Counted from the stretch's first letter, positions 34,224-44,904 are shown. The stretch is 64,000 nt of DNA from JACPNO01 sp963825405 (GCA_963825405.1 CAWGTB010000003.1:930001-994000), one strand, 5' to 3'. The notes: generated from the letters alone by a model not told the origin. Numbers and translations are program-made.

Positions 34224-36609
34224 TCAAGCCAGATCGAATTTTTCCTGGTGCATCTGCGGATCGCTTTTCACCAGTACCGGACGCCCCAGCGTCTCTTCGA
34301 TCTCCTGCAGGAAATCGTTCTTGTTGGATTTCAAAATCTTGGCGACCTCGGGATTCACGCGCAGCGTGGCGTCCGATCCTTCCAGGCTCCGCGCGATCTT
34401 GTGGGCCTCCTGCAGAATCTCGCCAATCACGGTCTGCACGCTCTTCACGTAGCCGGCGCCTTCGCAATACGGGCAGGGCGAGCACAGCGCCCGCTCCAGA
34501 CTCTGCTTGACGCGTTTGCGCGTGATCGCCACCAGGCCGAAATCGTTGAATTGCAGAATCTTGTACGGGGCGCGGTCGGACCGCATGGCGTCTTCGAGCG
34601 CTTGCATCACCTTTTGGCGATTCTTGCGCTCATCCATGTCGATGAAGTCCACCACGATGATGCCGCCCAGATCGCGCAGCCGAATCTGCCGCACGATTTC
34701 CTTGACCGCGTCGGTGTTGGTTTTGACGATCGTGTCTTCCAGCCGCGCCGACTTGCCGACATATTTGCCGGTGTTGATGTCGATCGCCACCAGCGCCTCG
34801 GTCTGATTGATCACGATGTAGCCGCCGGATTTCAGCCAGACTTTAGGACGCAGCGCTTTCTCCAGCTCCTGCGGTCACGTTGAACTCGTCGAAGATAGGC
34901 GTCGCGCGCGTGTAAAGCTTGATGCGCGGAACCATTGCCGGCTGGAAACGCTCGACGAAACGCAGCACGCGCTCGTAGACTTCTTCGTTGTCCACCCACA
35001 CGCTCTTGAAACTGGAAGTGAACTGATCGCGCAGCACGCGCTCCACCAGGTCGAGATCGTGATGCAGCAGCGCGGCGCAGGCCGCTTCTCGGCTTTCTGG
35101 CGGATATCGAGCCACAGGTTGTACAGGAACATCATGTCGTCGCGCAATTCTTCTTCGGTGCGGCCATCGCCGGCGGTGCGCACGATATAACCACCCGGGA
35201 ATGCCGCTGCGGTGAGTTTGCAGGACGCGCTTCAAGCGGCTGCGCTCTTCGTCGCTGGGAATTTTTCGCGATACGCCGATGTGGTCCACGGTCGGCATGT
35301 AGACCAGATAGCGGCCGGGCAGGGCAATGTGCGATGTGATGCGCGCGCCCTTCTGGCCCAGCGGCTCTTTGGCGATCTGGACGATGATTTCCTGGCCTTC
35401 CTTCAGTAGGTCGGAGATGGACGGCGTGGCGCTCTTTTCGGGGCGGGCCGTGCCGCGCGCGGGCTCCGGGCGGGCTTCCACTTTGACTTCGGTTCGTGCT
35501 TCAGGCGCGCGGACGGCATCAACTGCCGGGGCGGAACGCATTTCCGGACGGCCGTCGCCGCGGCCATCGCCACGATCGCCGCCGCGCATTTTGCGCCGCA
35601 TGCGCCGGGAAACGCGATGCAGGAACCGCGGATTCTGCTCGCGTACGGTAGCGCTCGCGCTTTCAGTAGCGGGCTCTGCATTTTCGGCGGGAGCGGCCGC
35701 TCCATCGTCGGTCATGGCCTGCATCTCCGTCGCGGAGTCTTCAGACGGGTCATCCGCTTCTACCGCAACTTCCTGCACTTCGGCAACGGCAGGTTCGATC
35801 GCAACAGCAACAGCAGGTTCCTCCACCGCAAGCTCAGGGTCGGGCAACGGCTCGATGCGGTCTTCGGTCGTGAGCGGCTCCACTTCGATCGCCTGCGGCT
35901 CCGGAGCGGGCTCGGGCGCCCTCTCCTCACGCTCGGTTTCCGGCGCGCGTCCACCCGGTCCATACTTGGCCAGCGACTCGCCCGGCAGCACGGCAAAATC
36001 CGTCACACTCTCACTCACGCGCGGAGCTTCCACGAGTCTCTCAGGCGCATTTCGCTCGGGCGCGGATTGTTCCTGACCGCCTTCACGCGGCCCCCGTGGC
36101 GAGAAGTATTTGGATTCCGGCAATCCGCGGCCACCATGCGGCCGGCGCCGGCGGGATCGCCGTCCGCGTCCTTCGCGGCCCTCCCCGCCGGGAGCGTGCT
36201 GGCTCGGCGGTGCACCCGACTGTACCGGCTGCGCCATCGCGGCGGGAGCCGCGGTCTGTACCGGCTGTGCTTCATCCCCCAGTTCAGCGGGCGCCTGATC
36301 GGGGGACGCAACGCTCTCGCCCTTGTCCAACTTTAGAATCTTGTCTTCGACGACGGAGACGATCTTTTCGTATTCGTCGTTGTCTTCGAAGAAGTCGGAA
36401 ACGTACAGAAAGGCGTCGCGATCAAGCCCGATGTCGACGAACGCCGATTGCATTCCCGGCAAAACTCGCGTGACGCGTCCCTTGTGAATGCTGCCGGCCA
36501 GCGAGTATTCGTTCTCGCGCTGGTAGAAAACTTCAGTTACCTGGTCGTCCTCGAGAACCGCAAGTCTGGTCTCGTGCCGCGTGGCGGAGACGATCAACTC
36601 TTTGGACAT
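34224..36609 (-). CDS. rng: Ribonuclease E/G family with long disordered insertion in S1 domain (frameshifted)
   Basis: About 795 residues. The S1 domain starts at residue ~38 (GSIHKGRVTRVLPGMQSAFVDIGL, DAFLYVSDFFED) and is interrupted by ~290 residues of low-complexity sequence, with Arg-rich (GRRSRRRRPHGGRG, RRMRRKMRGGDRG) and Glu/Pro/Ala-rich parts, before resuming at ISDLLKEGQEIIVQIAKEPLG. Catalytic part: EALVAIDINTGKYVG (Asp), GIIVVDFIDMDERKNR (Asp) and the zinc-link CSPCPYCEG. Frame changes near 34865, 35090 and 35190. Processes rRNA and mRNA. Directly downstream of the rod-shape cluster, as rng is in many bacteria. Confidence 0.9.
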
Positions 36610-36936
36610 GAAAACCTCCGTTGGGCTCCGCTTGAACGCTCAGAACCGGGAGGAACGTGGACACCCCGCGTGGACTTCCGGTTCGCTGGCCGGATAAACT
36701 CCTGGCCCGGCGATCCGGGAAACTGCTTTGTTGAAGCTCACGTTGCCGCTGGATGGAGTAACGCTCAAGACATCCAGCCGGCCGGGGGAACCGCTCCTCA
36801 GTTGCGCGGGCTCCTGGCCCGTCGCCGCGCAGGCCATAACGCCCACGCTAAGTGCCTCTGAGAGTCTGTCAGGTCCCCAACAATCCTTCTAAAATTTACA
36901 TCCTGCAAGCCGCGCCCCATCCTGGGGGCTGGCGGC
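36610..36936. other. Gap between RNase E/G and rodA genes
   Basis: 327 bases with no gene I can support. A minus-strand frame (36640-36846) encodes a short Ala/Cys-rich hydrophobic start (VGVMACAATGQEPAQLRSG) and then unremarkable sequence; it might be the remains of a small secreted gene. The 3' part is AT-richer. No clear terminator hairpin was found; the promoter for the RNase gene probably lies here. Confidence 0.4.
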
Positions 36937-38031
36937 CTAATTCACGAAACGCCGTAAACGAACGTTGTTCACCAGCCCCAGCATCAGAAATACCGAAAGC
37001 ATGCTGGAGCCACCTGCGCTCATCAACGGAAGGGGTATACCGGTTACCGGTATGCGGCCCACCACCATCCCCACATTCACCAGAACATGAAACAGCAACA
37101 GGGCGGCGATACCCATGCAAATATACATTCCTGCCCTGTCCGGCGCCGTTTGAGCGTTTTTCACAATTTGCATCAGCAACATGAAGTACAGTGCCAGTAC
37201 CAGCACAACACCCGCAAAACCGCGCTCTTCGGCGAAGGCCGAAAAGATAAAATCCGTATGCGGCACGGGAAGGAATCGCAGTTGAGTTTGCGACCCTTTG
37301 GTCAAACCCTTGCCCCACATTCCGCCCGCGCCCACCGCGATTTTGGATTGAATCACCTGATATCCAGTGCCTCGCGGATCGCGATCCGGATCCAGAAAGC
37401 TGACGAGCCGGGCCTTCTGGTAATCTTTCAGAAAATATAAACCGGCGACAGGCAGAACCAGCACCAGCACCACGGCGATTGCCGCCACATATCGCCAGTT
37501 CAAACCCGCCAGTAGCGCTCCCACTGCGAGGATCGGAAGGTAGGTCAGCGCCGTACCCAGATCCGGCTCCTTGAGGACCAACAGCATCGGAATGGCCACC
37601 AGAGCCCCAATTTTCAGCAGATCCCGAATTTCCAGGGAATCGCTTTTTAACTCGGTCATAAACCGAGCTACCAACAATATTATCACCAGTTTGACGAATT
37701 CCGACACCTGAAAATGAAAGCCTAGCGGCAGCGGGATCCAACGCGTGGACCCAAAAACCTGCCTGCCGACCAGGAATACGGCCGCCAGTAACACCAGCGA
37801 ACTCACGTACATTCCGACCACGTGGGACATCAGCGTGTGATAGTCGATTGCGGTAACGATCCACATCAACAGCAGGCCGGCGGCCAGCCACAATAGCTGC
37901 TTCCACCATGCGTCCTGCCAGATTGTGCCGTGCGTAGCACTGAATATTTGCAGAATTCCCAGGCCGCAAATCAGGACGGTGATGGCGATGAGCGGCCAGT
38001 CCATGTCGCGCGCCGGCAGGTATTCCTTCAT
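36937..38031 (-). CDS. rodA: Rod-shape SEDS peptidoglycan glycosyltransferase
   Basis: 364 residues, polytopic (about ten TM helices). SEDS hallmarks: DWPLIAITVLICGLGILQIFSAT, STRWIPLPLGFHFQVSEFVKLVIIL, LLVLKEPDLGTALTYLPI, GYQVIQSKIAVGAGGMWGKGL, FLPVPHTDFIFSAFAEERGF and IPVTGIPLPLMSAGGSSMLS. It polymerises glycan strands together with PBP2. ATG at 38031 overlaps the mrdA stop (ATGA), so the pair is translated together. Intact. Confidence 0.96.
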   Translation of the reverse strand: MKEYLPARDMDWPLIAITVLICGLGILQIFSATHGTIWQDAWWKQLLWLAAGLLLMWIVTAIDYHTLMSHVVGMYVSSLVLLAAVFLVGRQVFGSTRWIPLPLGFHFQVSEFVKLVIILLVARFMTELKSDSLEIRDLLKIGALVAIPMLLVLKEPDLGTALTYLPILAVGALLAGLNWRYVAAIAVVLVLVLPVAGLYFLKDYQKARLVSFLDPDRDPRGTGYQVIQSKIAVGAGGMWGKGLTKGSQTQLRFLPVPHTDFIFSAFAEERGFAGVVLVLALYFMLLMQIVKNAQTAPDRAGMYICMGIAALLLFHVLVNVGMVVGRIPVTGIPLPLMSAGGSSMLSVFLMLGLVNNVRLRRFVN

Positions 38032-39932
38032 GGAATTTCCGATGTCGGAGCTGCCGCGCGAACCAGAGCCGGAGTCGCAGTTTTGGTCGCCGCACTGAGC
38101 ACTTCCAGCGGACCGCCGTCGCGGGCTTTCTTATCGAAATAGGCCTTAATCACGTCGCGCACGATGGGTGCCGCCAGTTGGCCGTGCTCGCCGCCCTCGA
38201 AAAGCGCCACCACCACGATCTCCGGATCCTTGCGCGGCGCGAATCCGACAAACCAGGCATTGTCTTTGATCTTGGTGCCGTGGCTCTTGGCGTAGTCGTT
38301 GGAGGTGAGCTGGGCCGTGCCGGTCTTGCCGCACACTTCGACGCCGGGCAAATGCGCGCGCACCCCGGTGCCGCCCGCTTCGTTCACGACGCCGCACATT
38401 CCGCTTATCACCTTTTCTACATTCTCCGGATCCAGCTCCAGCTCGTGAGGTTTGTCGGGCTGATCCTTTATCAGGTGGGGGCGATGCCAGATGCCACCCA
38501 TCGCCAGGCCGCCGATTGCGCGCGCTAGCTGGATCGGCGTCACAGTGAGCGCGCCCTGTCCGATAGCAACCGAGATCGTCTCGCCCGGATACCATTTCTG
38601 GCGGAACATCCGAATCTTCCATTTCGTCGAAGGCACTATGCCCTCGGCCTCATGCGGCAAATCCACGCCGGTCTTCTGCCCCAGGCCGGCGTTTTCGGCG
38701 TAGTACGCGATATCGTCGATGTCCATGCGATTGCCTACGTTGTAAAAGAAAACGTCGCAGGAATTTACGATGCCTTTGTGCAGGGCTACCACTCCGTGGC
38801 CGGGCTTCCACCAGCATTTGTGATAGTGCCCATAGAAGCTGGCGCCGCCGCCGCAATGGAAGTTCGTGGTGTCGTCAATGGCACCCGTTTCCAGGCCGGC
38901 AATCGCCATGATAGGCTTAAACGTCGAGCCTGGTGCGAACTGCGCCTGGATCGCCCGGTTCATCAGCGGATGATCTGGATCGTCGGTGATGCTCTTCCAG
39001 TCCGCGGACTTGATGCGCACCGAGAATTTATTGGGATCGAAAATGGGTCGGCTCACCATGGCCAGAACTTCGCCGGTGCGCGGATCGAGCGCGACCACGG
39101 CGCCATTGCGCCCTTCCATGGCCAACTCGGCCACAGCCTGCAGATCCAGGTCGATCGTAAGCTGTAAGTTCTTGCCCGGGATTGCTTCTTTAATGCCAAT
39201 CACTTCGCGTTCCCGACCGCGATTGTCCACCACCACCTGGCGCTGGCCGTCAACGCCCATCAGCGTGTCGTTGTATTGCCGCTCCACGCCGAATTTGCCG
39301 ATCACATCGCCAGTGTTGTACTTGGCAAACTCGGGCAGGTCGAGCTCGGCCTCGCTCACTTCGCCGGTATACCCGATCACATGCGCTGCCACGCCTTCCT
39401 GCGGATAGATGCGCCCCTGCGAGTGAATCAGTTCCATCTCAGGGAAAAATTCAGAATCTTTATGGGATTCGACAAAGGCCACGTCGGCGGGCGACAGCTC
39501 CTGCTTGATCACCACCGGCTCGTACTTGGGGCGGCTGCGGTAGCGCCGCAACTGCGCGGCTAGCTCGTCGGTGTCGAGACGCAAACCTTCGGCGATAGGC
39601 CGCAGATGATCCATCTTGAGCGCTTCCCGGGACAGGATCACGCGAAACGACGAATGATTATCAACGATGACCCGGCCATCGCGATCCAGAATCTTGCCGC
39701 GCGGCGCCACAATGGGCAAGTACTTCACCCGATTGCGCTCTGCCATTTCGTTGTACATTTCCGGGTTACGCACCTGCAAATCCCAGAAACCTGCAATTAA
39801 AAAGAGGAAAATAGCCACCGCTGCGTACTGAAATACGGCAATACGGCCGGAGGATAACTTTGGATCGTCGCGCGTGGCAGGCTTCCGCGGTGCGTGGTGC
39901 TGCGTTTCGTGATCGAGTGGAAGCAACCTCAC
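38028..39932 (-). CDS. mrdA: Penicillin-binding protein 2 (transpeptidase)
   Basis: 634 residues. One TM segment (VFQYAAVAIFLFLIAGFWDLQ) then the dimerisation domain (YLPIVAPRGKILDRDGRVIVDN) and the transpeptidase with SxxK (PGSTFKP, Ser ~336, Lys ~339), SxN-type NSCD (~382) and KTG (VCGKTGTAQL, ~548). GTG start at 39932. The class B PBP partner of RodA in sidewall elongation, lying 14 bases after mreD in the order mreB-mreC-mreD-mrdA-rodA. Intact, unlike the mre genes just upstream. Confidence 0.96.
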   Translation of the reverse strand: MRLLPLDHETQHHAPRKPATRDDPKLSSGRIAVFQYAAVAIFLFLIAGFWDLQVRNPEMYNEMAERNRVKYLPIVAPRGKILDRDGRVIVDNHSSFRVILSREALKMDHLRPIAEGLRLDTDELAAQLRRYRSRPKYEPVVIKQELSPADVAFVESHKDSEFFPEMELIHSQGRIYPQEGVAAHVIGYTGEVSEAELDLPEFAKYNTGDVIGKFGVERQYNDTLMGVDGQRQVVVDNRGREREVIGIKEAIPGKNLQLTIDLDLQAVAELAMEGRNGAVVALDPRTGEVLAMVSRPIFDPNKFSVRIKSADWKSITDDPDHPLMNRAIQAQFAPGSTFKPIMAIAGLETGAIDDTTNFHCGGGASFYGHYHKCWWKPGHGVVALHKGIVNSCDVFFYNVGNRMDIDDIAYYAENAGLGQKTGVDLPHEAEGIVPSTKWKIRMFRQKWYPGETISVAIGQGALTVTPIQLARAIGGLAMGGIWHRPHLIKDQPDKPHELELDPENVEKVISGMCGVVNEAGGTGVRAHLPGVEVCGKTGTAQLTSNDYAKSHGTKIKDNAWFVGFAPRKDPEIVVVALFEGGEHGQLAAPIVRDVIKAYFDKKARDGGPLEVLSAATKTATPALVRAAAPTSEIP

Positions 39933-39946
39933 AAATGCCTGCGCCG

Positions 39947-40484
39947 TTAAGCCCTTATCTTGAGTTTATCTAAAAAGTGAAACAAGGTAACTGCCACCAC
40001 CGCATTTAGCACGCCGAGCACCAGCGTCCGCGGTGTATCAAATCCCAGTTGCTGCCCCAGCAGCGCCGCGCGCCAGCAGCCAAAAGACAAACTGATGCAG
40101 GACGTAAAAAGAAGAATCCGAGCAGCAGGCGGATGAGCGGATGCTCCACGTCCAGGCTGCAAACCGACTGAAGCGGCGATATAACCCACCAGCGTCTTGG
40201 CGATGCCGAACATCCCCAGCGGATTCTTGGAGAGCGAATCCTGCGCCAACCCAACCAGGGCGCCAATGGCGAGCCCGCCGATCGGGCTGCGGCGCATCAG
40301 CGCGAAGTAGACGGTCACGATGCAGCGGCAATTCCAGATACGCCAGAGACGTGAAGAACAACGGCATGTAAACCTGGAACAGAATCGCGACCAGCGGCAC
40401 CGCGAAAAGGACCCAGGGGCGAAAGCGGGAGATCGGGCTTTCGCGCTGGCTGCCGATCAGGAGGCGGTCGTCAGAGTAATTCAT
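39947..40484 (-). CDS. mreD: Rod shape-determining membrane protein MreD (frameshifted)
   Basis: About 178 residues with five hydrophobic segments. ATG at 40484 (MNYSDDRLLIGSQRE) overlaps the mreC stop. Segments: FRPWVLFAVPLVAILFQVYMPLFF, frame change near 40325, then VYFALMRRSPIGGLAIGALVGLAQDSL, LGMFGIAKTLVGYIAASVGLQ, two further frame changes around 40160-40060, and TLVLGVLNAVVAVTLFHFLDKL. The GLAQD-G-F--TLVGY pattern is typical of MreD. It bridges MreC to the membrane elongasome. Confidence 0.8.
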
Positions 40485-41674
40485 TGACGAGGTGCAGCCG
40501 CGGGTTGGCTGCTTGCAGGAGGCACGGGCCGGGCGCCGGCCGGCGGTGCAGCGGAGGCCGCCGGCGGCGGCGCAGGACTGGTGCCCAGCTGGCGCCGTCG
40601 GTTCGTCGATCTTCAAATTGAAATCAGGCGGTTTCGATCCGGGCGGACCCTCTCCGAACTTATGCTCCTGCGCGTCGCCGATTTCCTTGTAGCGCTCGCG
40701 CAAGCGGTCGGCGTCGGTTCCGGCTGCCGTTCCGGCTGGCGCAGCGGGCGAAGCTGCGGATGGATTCTCCGCATCCGGAACGGCGGGCGGTGGCGGCGCC
40801 AGGTACACGGGAGCGTCCGTTCCCGGCTCTGCCGTCCGGAATCTCCTGGTGGACGCCTTCCAGCACAATCAGCACTTCCTCCAGGCCGTTCTTCGGTACC
40901 GCTGGGCTCGACCAGAATCTCCTGAAACGGGCTGCCCGGACGCACCGCGGTCACCTGTCCCGCAGGCATGCCCTTGGGGAAACATGCGGTCGTCGCCGGA
41001 AGTGTAGAACCATTCTCCGACTTCCACCTTTTCCTCCGGTCTGCACATAGTCCACGCGGCAGTTGCCGTAGCCCTGACCCTTTCAGAATGCCGTGCACGT
41101 GATTCTTCTGGGAGATCACACCGGCGGCAAAACTGGAATCGGTGATCAGCAGAACCTGCGAAGCATTGGGATACGCCGCCATCACTTTCCCCACGATGCC
41201 GTCCGGCGTCACCACCGCCATGCCTTTCTCCACGCCGCGACCGATGCCGCGGTCGACGAAGACGACCTTCGACGTCCGCGCCGGCTCCCGGCGCCGATCA
41301 CTCGCGCCGCCACCGTGCGCGATTGCGTGTGCGCCTGAAATACGCTCAGCGCCTCGGCCCGGTCCGCGGTGGACAGCTCGTTCTCGCAGGTATTGATTCT
41401 CCATCTTGAGCCGGCCCAGTTCCGTCGCGCATCTCGCCGATTCTCGCCCCGCGTGTCGTGCAGCGTGAGGTAGTTGCTCGGCGAAATGCGTCACGCCGCT
41501 GCGGACGCACTTCGAGCGTCCGGGCCAACGGGAGTCACCGCAGTCACCGCCCACATCCGGATCAGGCGCACGTCCGATTCCGCTCTTTACCTGGTAGGCC
41601 AGCAGGACAAGTTGCGCCATAATGACCAGCAGCAGAACGGTGATGTTGCGGTAACGGTTGAGCAGGGAGTCCAT
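40481..41674 (-). CDS. mreC: Rod shape-determining protein MreC (frameshifted)
   Basis: About 395 residues spread over several frames. N-terminal cytosolic tail and TM (MDSLLNRYRNITVLLLVIMAQLVLLAYQV), a coiled coil (LGRLKMENQYLRE), then the beta-domain recognisable in SKVVFVDRGIGRGVEKGMAVVTPDGIVGKVMAAYPNASQVLLITD and AGQVTAVRPGSPFQEILVEP. The C-terminus is Pro/Ala-rich and ends at 40481 in an ATGA overlap with mreD. At least six frame changes; since MreC is normally essential for rod shape I attribute them to sequence error. Confidence 0.82.
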
Positions 41675-41709
41675 AAATCAGGCGGTTCAGCGAGCGAAGC
41701 GCCGTCGGC

Positions 41710-42737
41710 TCACTCGATCGAGATTTTGCGCAGCAGCTTGAAATCGCTCAGCATCTTGCCGGTCCCCAGCACCACCGACGCCAGCGGATCGTCGGCGATC
41801 GAAACCGGCAGGCCGGTCTCTTCGCGAATGCGCTTGTCCAGATTCTTCAGCAGCGCGCCGCCGCCGGTCAGCACGATGCCGCGGTCGCTGATGTCGGCGC
41901 TCAGTTCGGGCGGCGTGCGTTCCAGCGCCACGCGGATGGCGTTGATGATGGTCGCCACGCATTCCGACAGCGCTTCGCGAATTTCGCTGTCGTCGATGGT
42001 GATGGTCTTCGGCACGCCTTCGATCAGGTTGCGGCCCTTGATCTCCATGGTCAGCGGCTTGTCCAGCGGATAGGCCGAGCCAATTTCGATCTTGATGGCT
42101 TCCGCCGTGCGCTCGCCGATCAGCAGGTTGTACTTGCGCTTCAGGTACTGCATGATGGCGTCGTCCATCTCGTTGCCCGCCACGCGCACCGAGCGCGAGT
42201 AGACGATGCCGGAGAGCGAAATCACCGCCACGTCGCGTGGTGCCGCCGCCGATATCGACCACCATGTTGCCGGAAGGCTCGGTGATCGGCAGACCGGCGC
42301 CGATGGCCGCCACCATGGCCTGCTCCACCAGATGCACTTCGCTCGCCTTGGCGCGATAGGCCGAATCCATCACGGCGCGCTTTTCCACCTGCGTGATTTC
42401 GCTCGGAACGCCGATCACAATGCGCGGATGCACCAGCATCTTGCGGTTGTGCGCCTTCTGAATGAAGTAATTCAGCATCTTCTCGGTGACTTTGAAGTCG
42501 GCGATGACGCCGTCCTTCATGGGCTTGATGGCCACGATGTTGCCGGGCGTGCGGCCCAGCATCTCCTTGGCTTCCTTGCCGACCGCTTCCACTTCGCCGG
42601 TGTTCTTGTTGATGCGCGACGATGGAAGGTTCGTTGACGACGATCCCTTTGCCTTTGGCGTAAACCAGCGTATTGGCGGTGCCCAGATCGATGGCGAGAT
42701 CGGACGAAAAGAGGCTGAAAAGAGAGCGAAGATTCAT
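41710..42737 (-). CDS. mreB: Actin-like cell-shape protein MreB (frameshifted)
   Basis: About 342 residues when joined, the normal length. ATG at 42737 gives LRSLFSLFSSDLAIDLGTANTLVYAKGKGIVVNEPS; the frame changes near 42615, then EAKEMLGRTPGNIVAIKPMKDGVIADF, SEITQVEKRAVMDSAYRA and MVVDIGGGTT (phosphate-2 motif), another change near 42236 (one extra C), then DVAVISLSGIVYSRSVRVAGNEMDDAI and GIVLTGGGALLKNLD (adenosine motif). It polymerises under the membrane to guide RodA/PBP2. First gene of the rod-shape operon; upstream AT-rich 42738-42846 should hold its promoter. Confidence 0.93.
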
Positions 42738-42846
42738 GGAAAAGAACTTCACGGGCAAGAACAAGATTCTAGTTGAATGTTAGCATAATCCACAGCGCGG
42801 CCCATGATGAAAAAAGTTGAAAAAATGACGAAAAAAATCAGGGAAA

Positions 42847-43995
42847 ATGGCACTCAAGAATAATCGGGCAGCGAATTTTAGTCGTCGCGGGTTCCTGCTG
42901 ACATCCGCTGCGACGCTGGCTTGTGGACGCCGTCGAGGCACGGCCTTTCCGGGTTACGCGTTCGTCGCCAATGCCGAAGGCCATTCGCTGGCGATTGTCG
43001 ATCTGTCGACTTTCTCGGTGGCGCGGCGCATTCCTCTCGATGCTGCCCCTACTGAGGTGATTGCCCATCCGGAGCACACCGTGGTCTACGTTCTGACGCC
43101 ATCCACCGGCATGGTGGTGGAGGTGGACGCCGCGACGCTCGCCGTCCGGCGTAAGTTGCGGCTAGGCGCCACCGCGGTCGGCATGCGCCTCGCTCCGGAT
43201 TCGTTGTCGCTATGGGTGCTGATGGGCGATCCGCGGCAGCTTGTTCGACTGCCGTTAGATCGCTTTACCGCCGCCGAGCGCATCCGGCTCCCTGCGGCGC
43301 CCTGGGATTTCGATCTTGGCGCCACGCACGCCGCCGTAAGTTTCCCGGAGCAAGGCGCGATTGGCGTGATGCCGCTCACCGGCCGCGGCCCGGATCGGGT
43401 GATTTCGACTGGCGGCGACCCACGCCTGGTCCGCTTTCGCTTCGATGGCCGGCAAATTGTCACTGGAGATCAAGCTGGCCGGCGCATCACAATCTGCGAC
43501 ACTGCGGCCGCCAAGGTCGTGGTCCACCTGCCGCTCCCGGTGGAGCCGGCGAATTTCTGCTTTAAGCCGGATGGCGGCCAGTTGTTTGTCACGGGGAAGG
43601 GAATGGACGGCGTGGTGATCGTAAATCCCTACGAAACCGAGATCGGCGAAACCATGCTGGCCGGACGCGCGCCGGGCGCGATGGCAGTTTGCCCCCAACC
43701 CGAATATCTGTTCGTGGCCAGCCCGCAATCGGGCGATGTGACGGTGATCGAGATTGGCACGCGCCGCGTGCTGGCGGTGCTCACTGTTGGTCAGGAACCG
43801 GGCTTTATCGCCATCACGCCCGACAGCCAATACGCGCTGGTGCTGAATCATCGCTCGGGCGATCTGGCGGTGATTCGCATCGCGGCGATTAGCCAGCGCC
43901 GCAACGAGGCCGAGCGGAGAAGCCGGACGGCGCCGCTGTTCACGCTGATTCCAGTGGGCTCCGGGCCGGTGAGCGCGGCCGTGCGGCGGGTGTAG
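42847..43995 (+). CDS. Tat-exported YncE-like beta-propeller protein
   Basis: 382 residues. The N-terminus has a twin-arginine motif (FSRRGFLLTSAATLACGRRRG) whose Cys could be a lipidation site. Repeated propeller blades follow: YAFVANAEGHSLAIVDLSTFSVARRIPL, VVYVLTPSTGMVVEVDAATLAVRRKL, LFVTGKGMDGVVIVNPYE, YLFVASPQSGDVTVIEIGTRRVLAVLTVGQEPGFIAITPD, YALVLNHRSGDLAVIRI. Matches the YVTN/YncE family of seven-bladed propellers. Binding partner unknown. Single gene divergent from mreB. Confidence 0.88.
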   Translation: MALKNNRAANFSRRGFLLTSAATLACGRRRGTAFPGYAFVANAEGHSLAIVDLSTFSVARRIPLDAAPTEVIAHPEHTVVYVLTPSTGMVVEVDAATLAVRRKLRLGATAVGMRLAPDSLSLWVLMGDPRQLVRLPLDRFTAAERIRLPAAPWDFDLGATHAAVSFPEQGAIGVMPLTGRGPDRVISTGGDPRLVRFRFDGRQIVTGDQAGRRITICDTAAAKVVVHLPLPVEPANFCFKPDGGQLFVTGKGMDGVVIVNPYETEIGETMLAGRAPGAMAVCPQPEYLFVASPQSGDVTVIEIGTRRVLAVLTVGQEPGFIAITPDSQYALVLNHRSGDLAVIRIAAISQRRNEAERRSRTAPLFTLIPVGSGPVSAAVRRV

Positions 43996-44007
43996 GCGGG
44001 CGGGCGA

Positions 44008-44610
44008 TCAATATTGAACGCGGTGTTTTTTCACGACCACTACTCCAAACGAGCTGCCCGCAGGATAGATATCGTCCCGGCCGTCGGCTACGCACGGGGG
44101 GTCGCTTCTGAAGAGGTCACCGGTGATGATCGCCCAGATTAACCAGAATGGGACGAGTGGAGCGTACAGGATGATTTCAGGAATCGTGTTGAGGATCTCG
44201 TGCTCATCGGGTCGGATTTCCGGCATCGATAAGTTCGGCCGCTCCGATTTCAACCAGACCTCGGTTCGGGCCGTACTTGCGTCGGGGAAACGGACTTGAG
44301 AAACCTCGACTTCGACCTCACCCCATGCGCATGTCGGGCCGGCCTTCTTCACTCTGCGTACCCGTCCCTGTGCCTCAGCCCCAACTGGAAGCAAGGTGAT
44401 TCCATCGACCATCAAAGGACGGGTCAGTCGGAGGGGAACTTCATCACCTTTCTTCGCGGTGCCGGAGCTAAATGCCGCCACGGTTGCAAACTTGAGAACC
44501 ACTCCTTTCTGAACAATCACGGTATGGGGTGGCATCGTGGATTGCGCCTGTAATGATTGAATTAGGGCAACCATAACCACGTAAGCAATTGCGCTTTGCA
44601 GCTTCATCAT
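44008..44610 (-). CDS. Secreted protein of unknown function
   Basis: 200 residues, not recognised. Signal peptide (LQSAIAYVVMVALIQSLQAQ), a beta-rich region (HTVIVQKGVVLKFATVAAFSSGTAKKGDEVPLRL, GITLLPVGAEAQGRVRRV) and a late hydrophobic segment ILYAPLVPFWLIWAIITG. The middle resembles small OB/SH3-like domains in secreted acidobacterial proteins; this is only an impression. Base composition is a little more AT-rich than neighbouring core genes. Confidence 0.6.
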   Translation of the reverse strand: MMKLQSAIAYVVMVALIQSLQAQSTMPPHTVIVQKGVVLKFATVAAFSSGTAKKGDEVPLRLTRPLMVDGITLLPVGAEAQGRVRRVKKAGPTCAWGEVEVEVSQVRFPDASTARTEVWLKSERPNLSMPEIRPDEHEILNTIPEIILYAPLVPFWLIWAIITGDLFRSDPPCVADGRDDIYPAGSSFGVVVVKKHRVQY

Positions 44611-44805
44611 GGCTGGATTTTACGCTCGCCCTGATTCGAGCGGCGTCAGGTTGTGACAGTTTCCTCGGTGTCACAAACCGGGCCGCAATCCAGGCACGAG
44701 TTTCGAGTGCGCAGTATGAGGAAGAGGTGAATCTGACGATCAACCTCGACCGGGAGGAAGACGGCCTGGACAAGTGGAAACGCTGGAACTCCCCGGTGTG
44801 ATGTG

Positions 44806-44904
44806 TTACGGCCAGAGCCGGGCGAAGCCATGAGTAATGCCGAGCGCCACGATCAAGACGAGGTTGGTCAGCGGATGTTTCAAGAGTCGCCAAGCGAACA
44901 GCAT
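44806..44904 (-). CDS. Possible 32-residue membrane peptide
   Basis: The 338-base gap 44611-44948 holds one plausible short ORF: ATG at 44904 encoding MLFAWRLLKHPLTNLVLIVALG and ending GFARLWP. It is a single hydrophobic helix with basic residues near the start. No ribosome-binding site stands out, and no homologue is known to me. The rest of the gap shows nothing recognisable. Confidence 0.25.
   Translation of the reverse strand: MLFAWRLLKHPLTNLVLIVALGITHGFARLWP

Noticed and set aside
35327..36076. Plus-strand open frame of ~249 codons over the RNase E/G insertion
   Set aside because: Ser/Ala/Gly-rich shadow of a low-complexity GC-rich coding region; no start signal or family motif.
36640..36846. 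Minus-strand ORF of 68 codons between RNase and rodA genes
   Set aside because: Only the first 15 residues look like a signal peptide; the rest shows no pattern and no proper start or ribosome-binding site.
41474..42073. Plus-strand open frame of ~199 codons antisense to mreC/mreB
   Set aside because: Lies opposite conserved MreB coding sequence; composition is typical of an antisense shadow.
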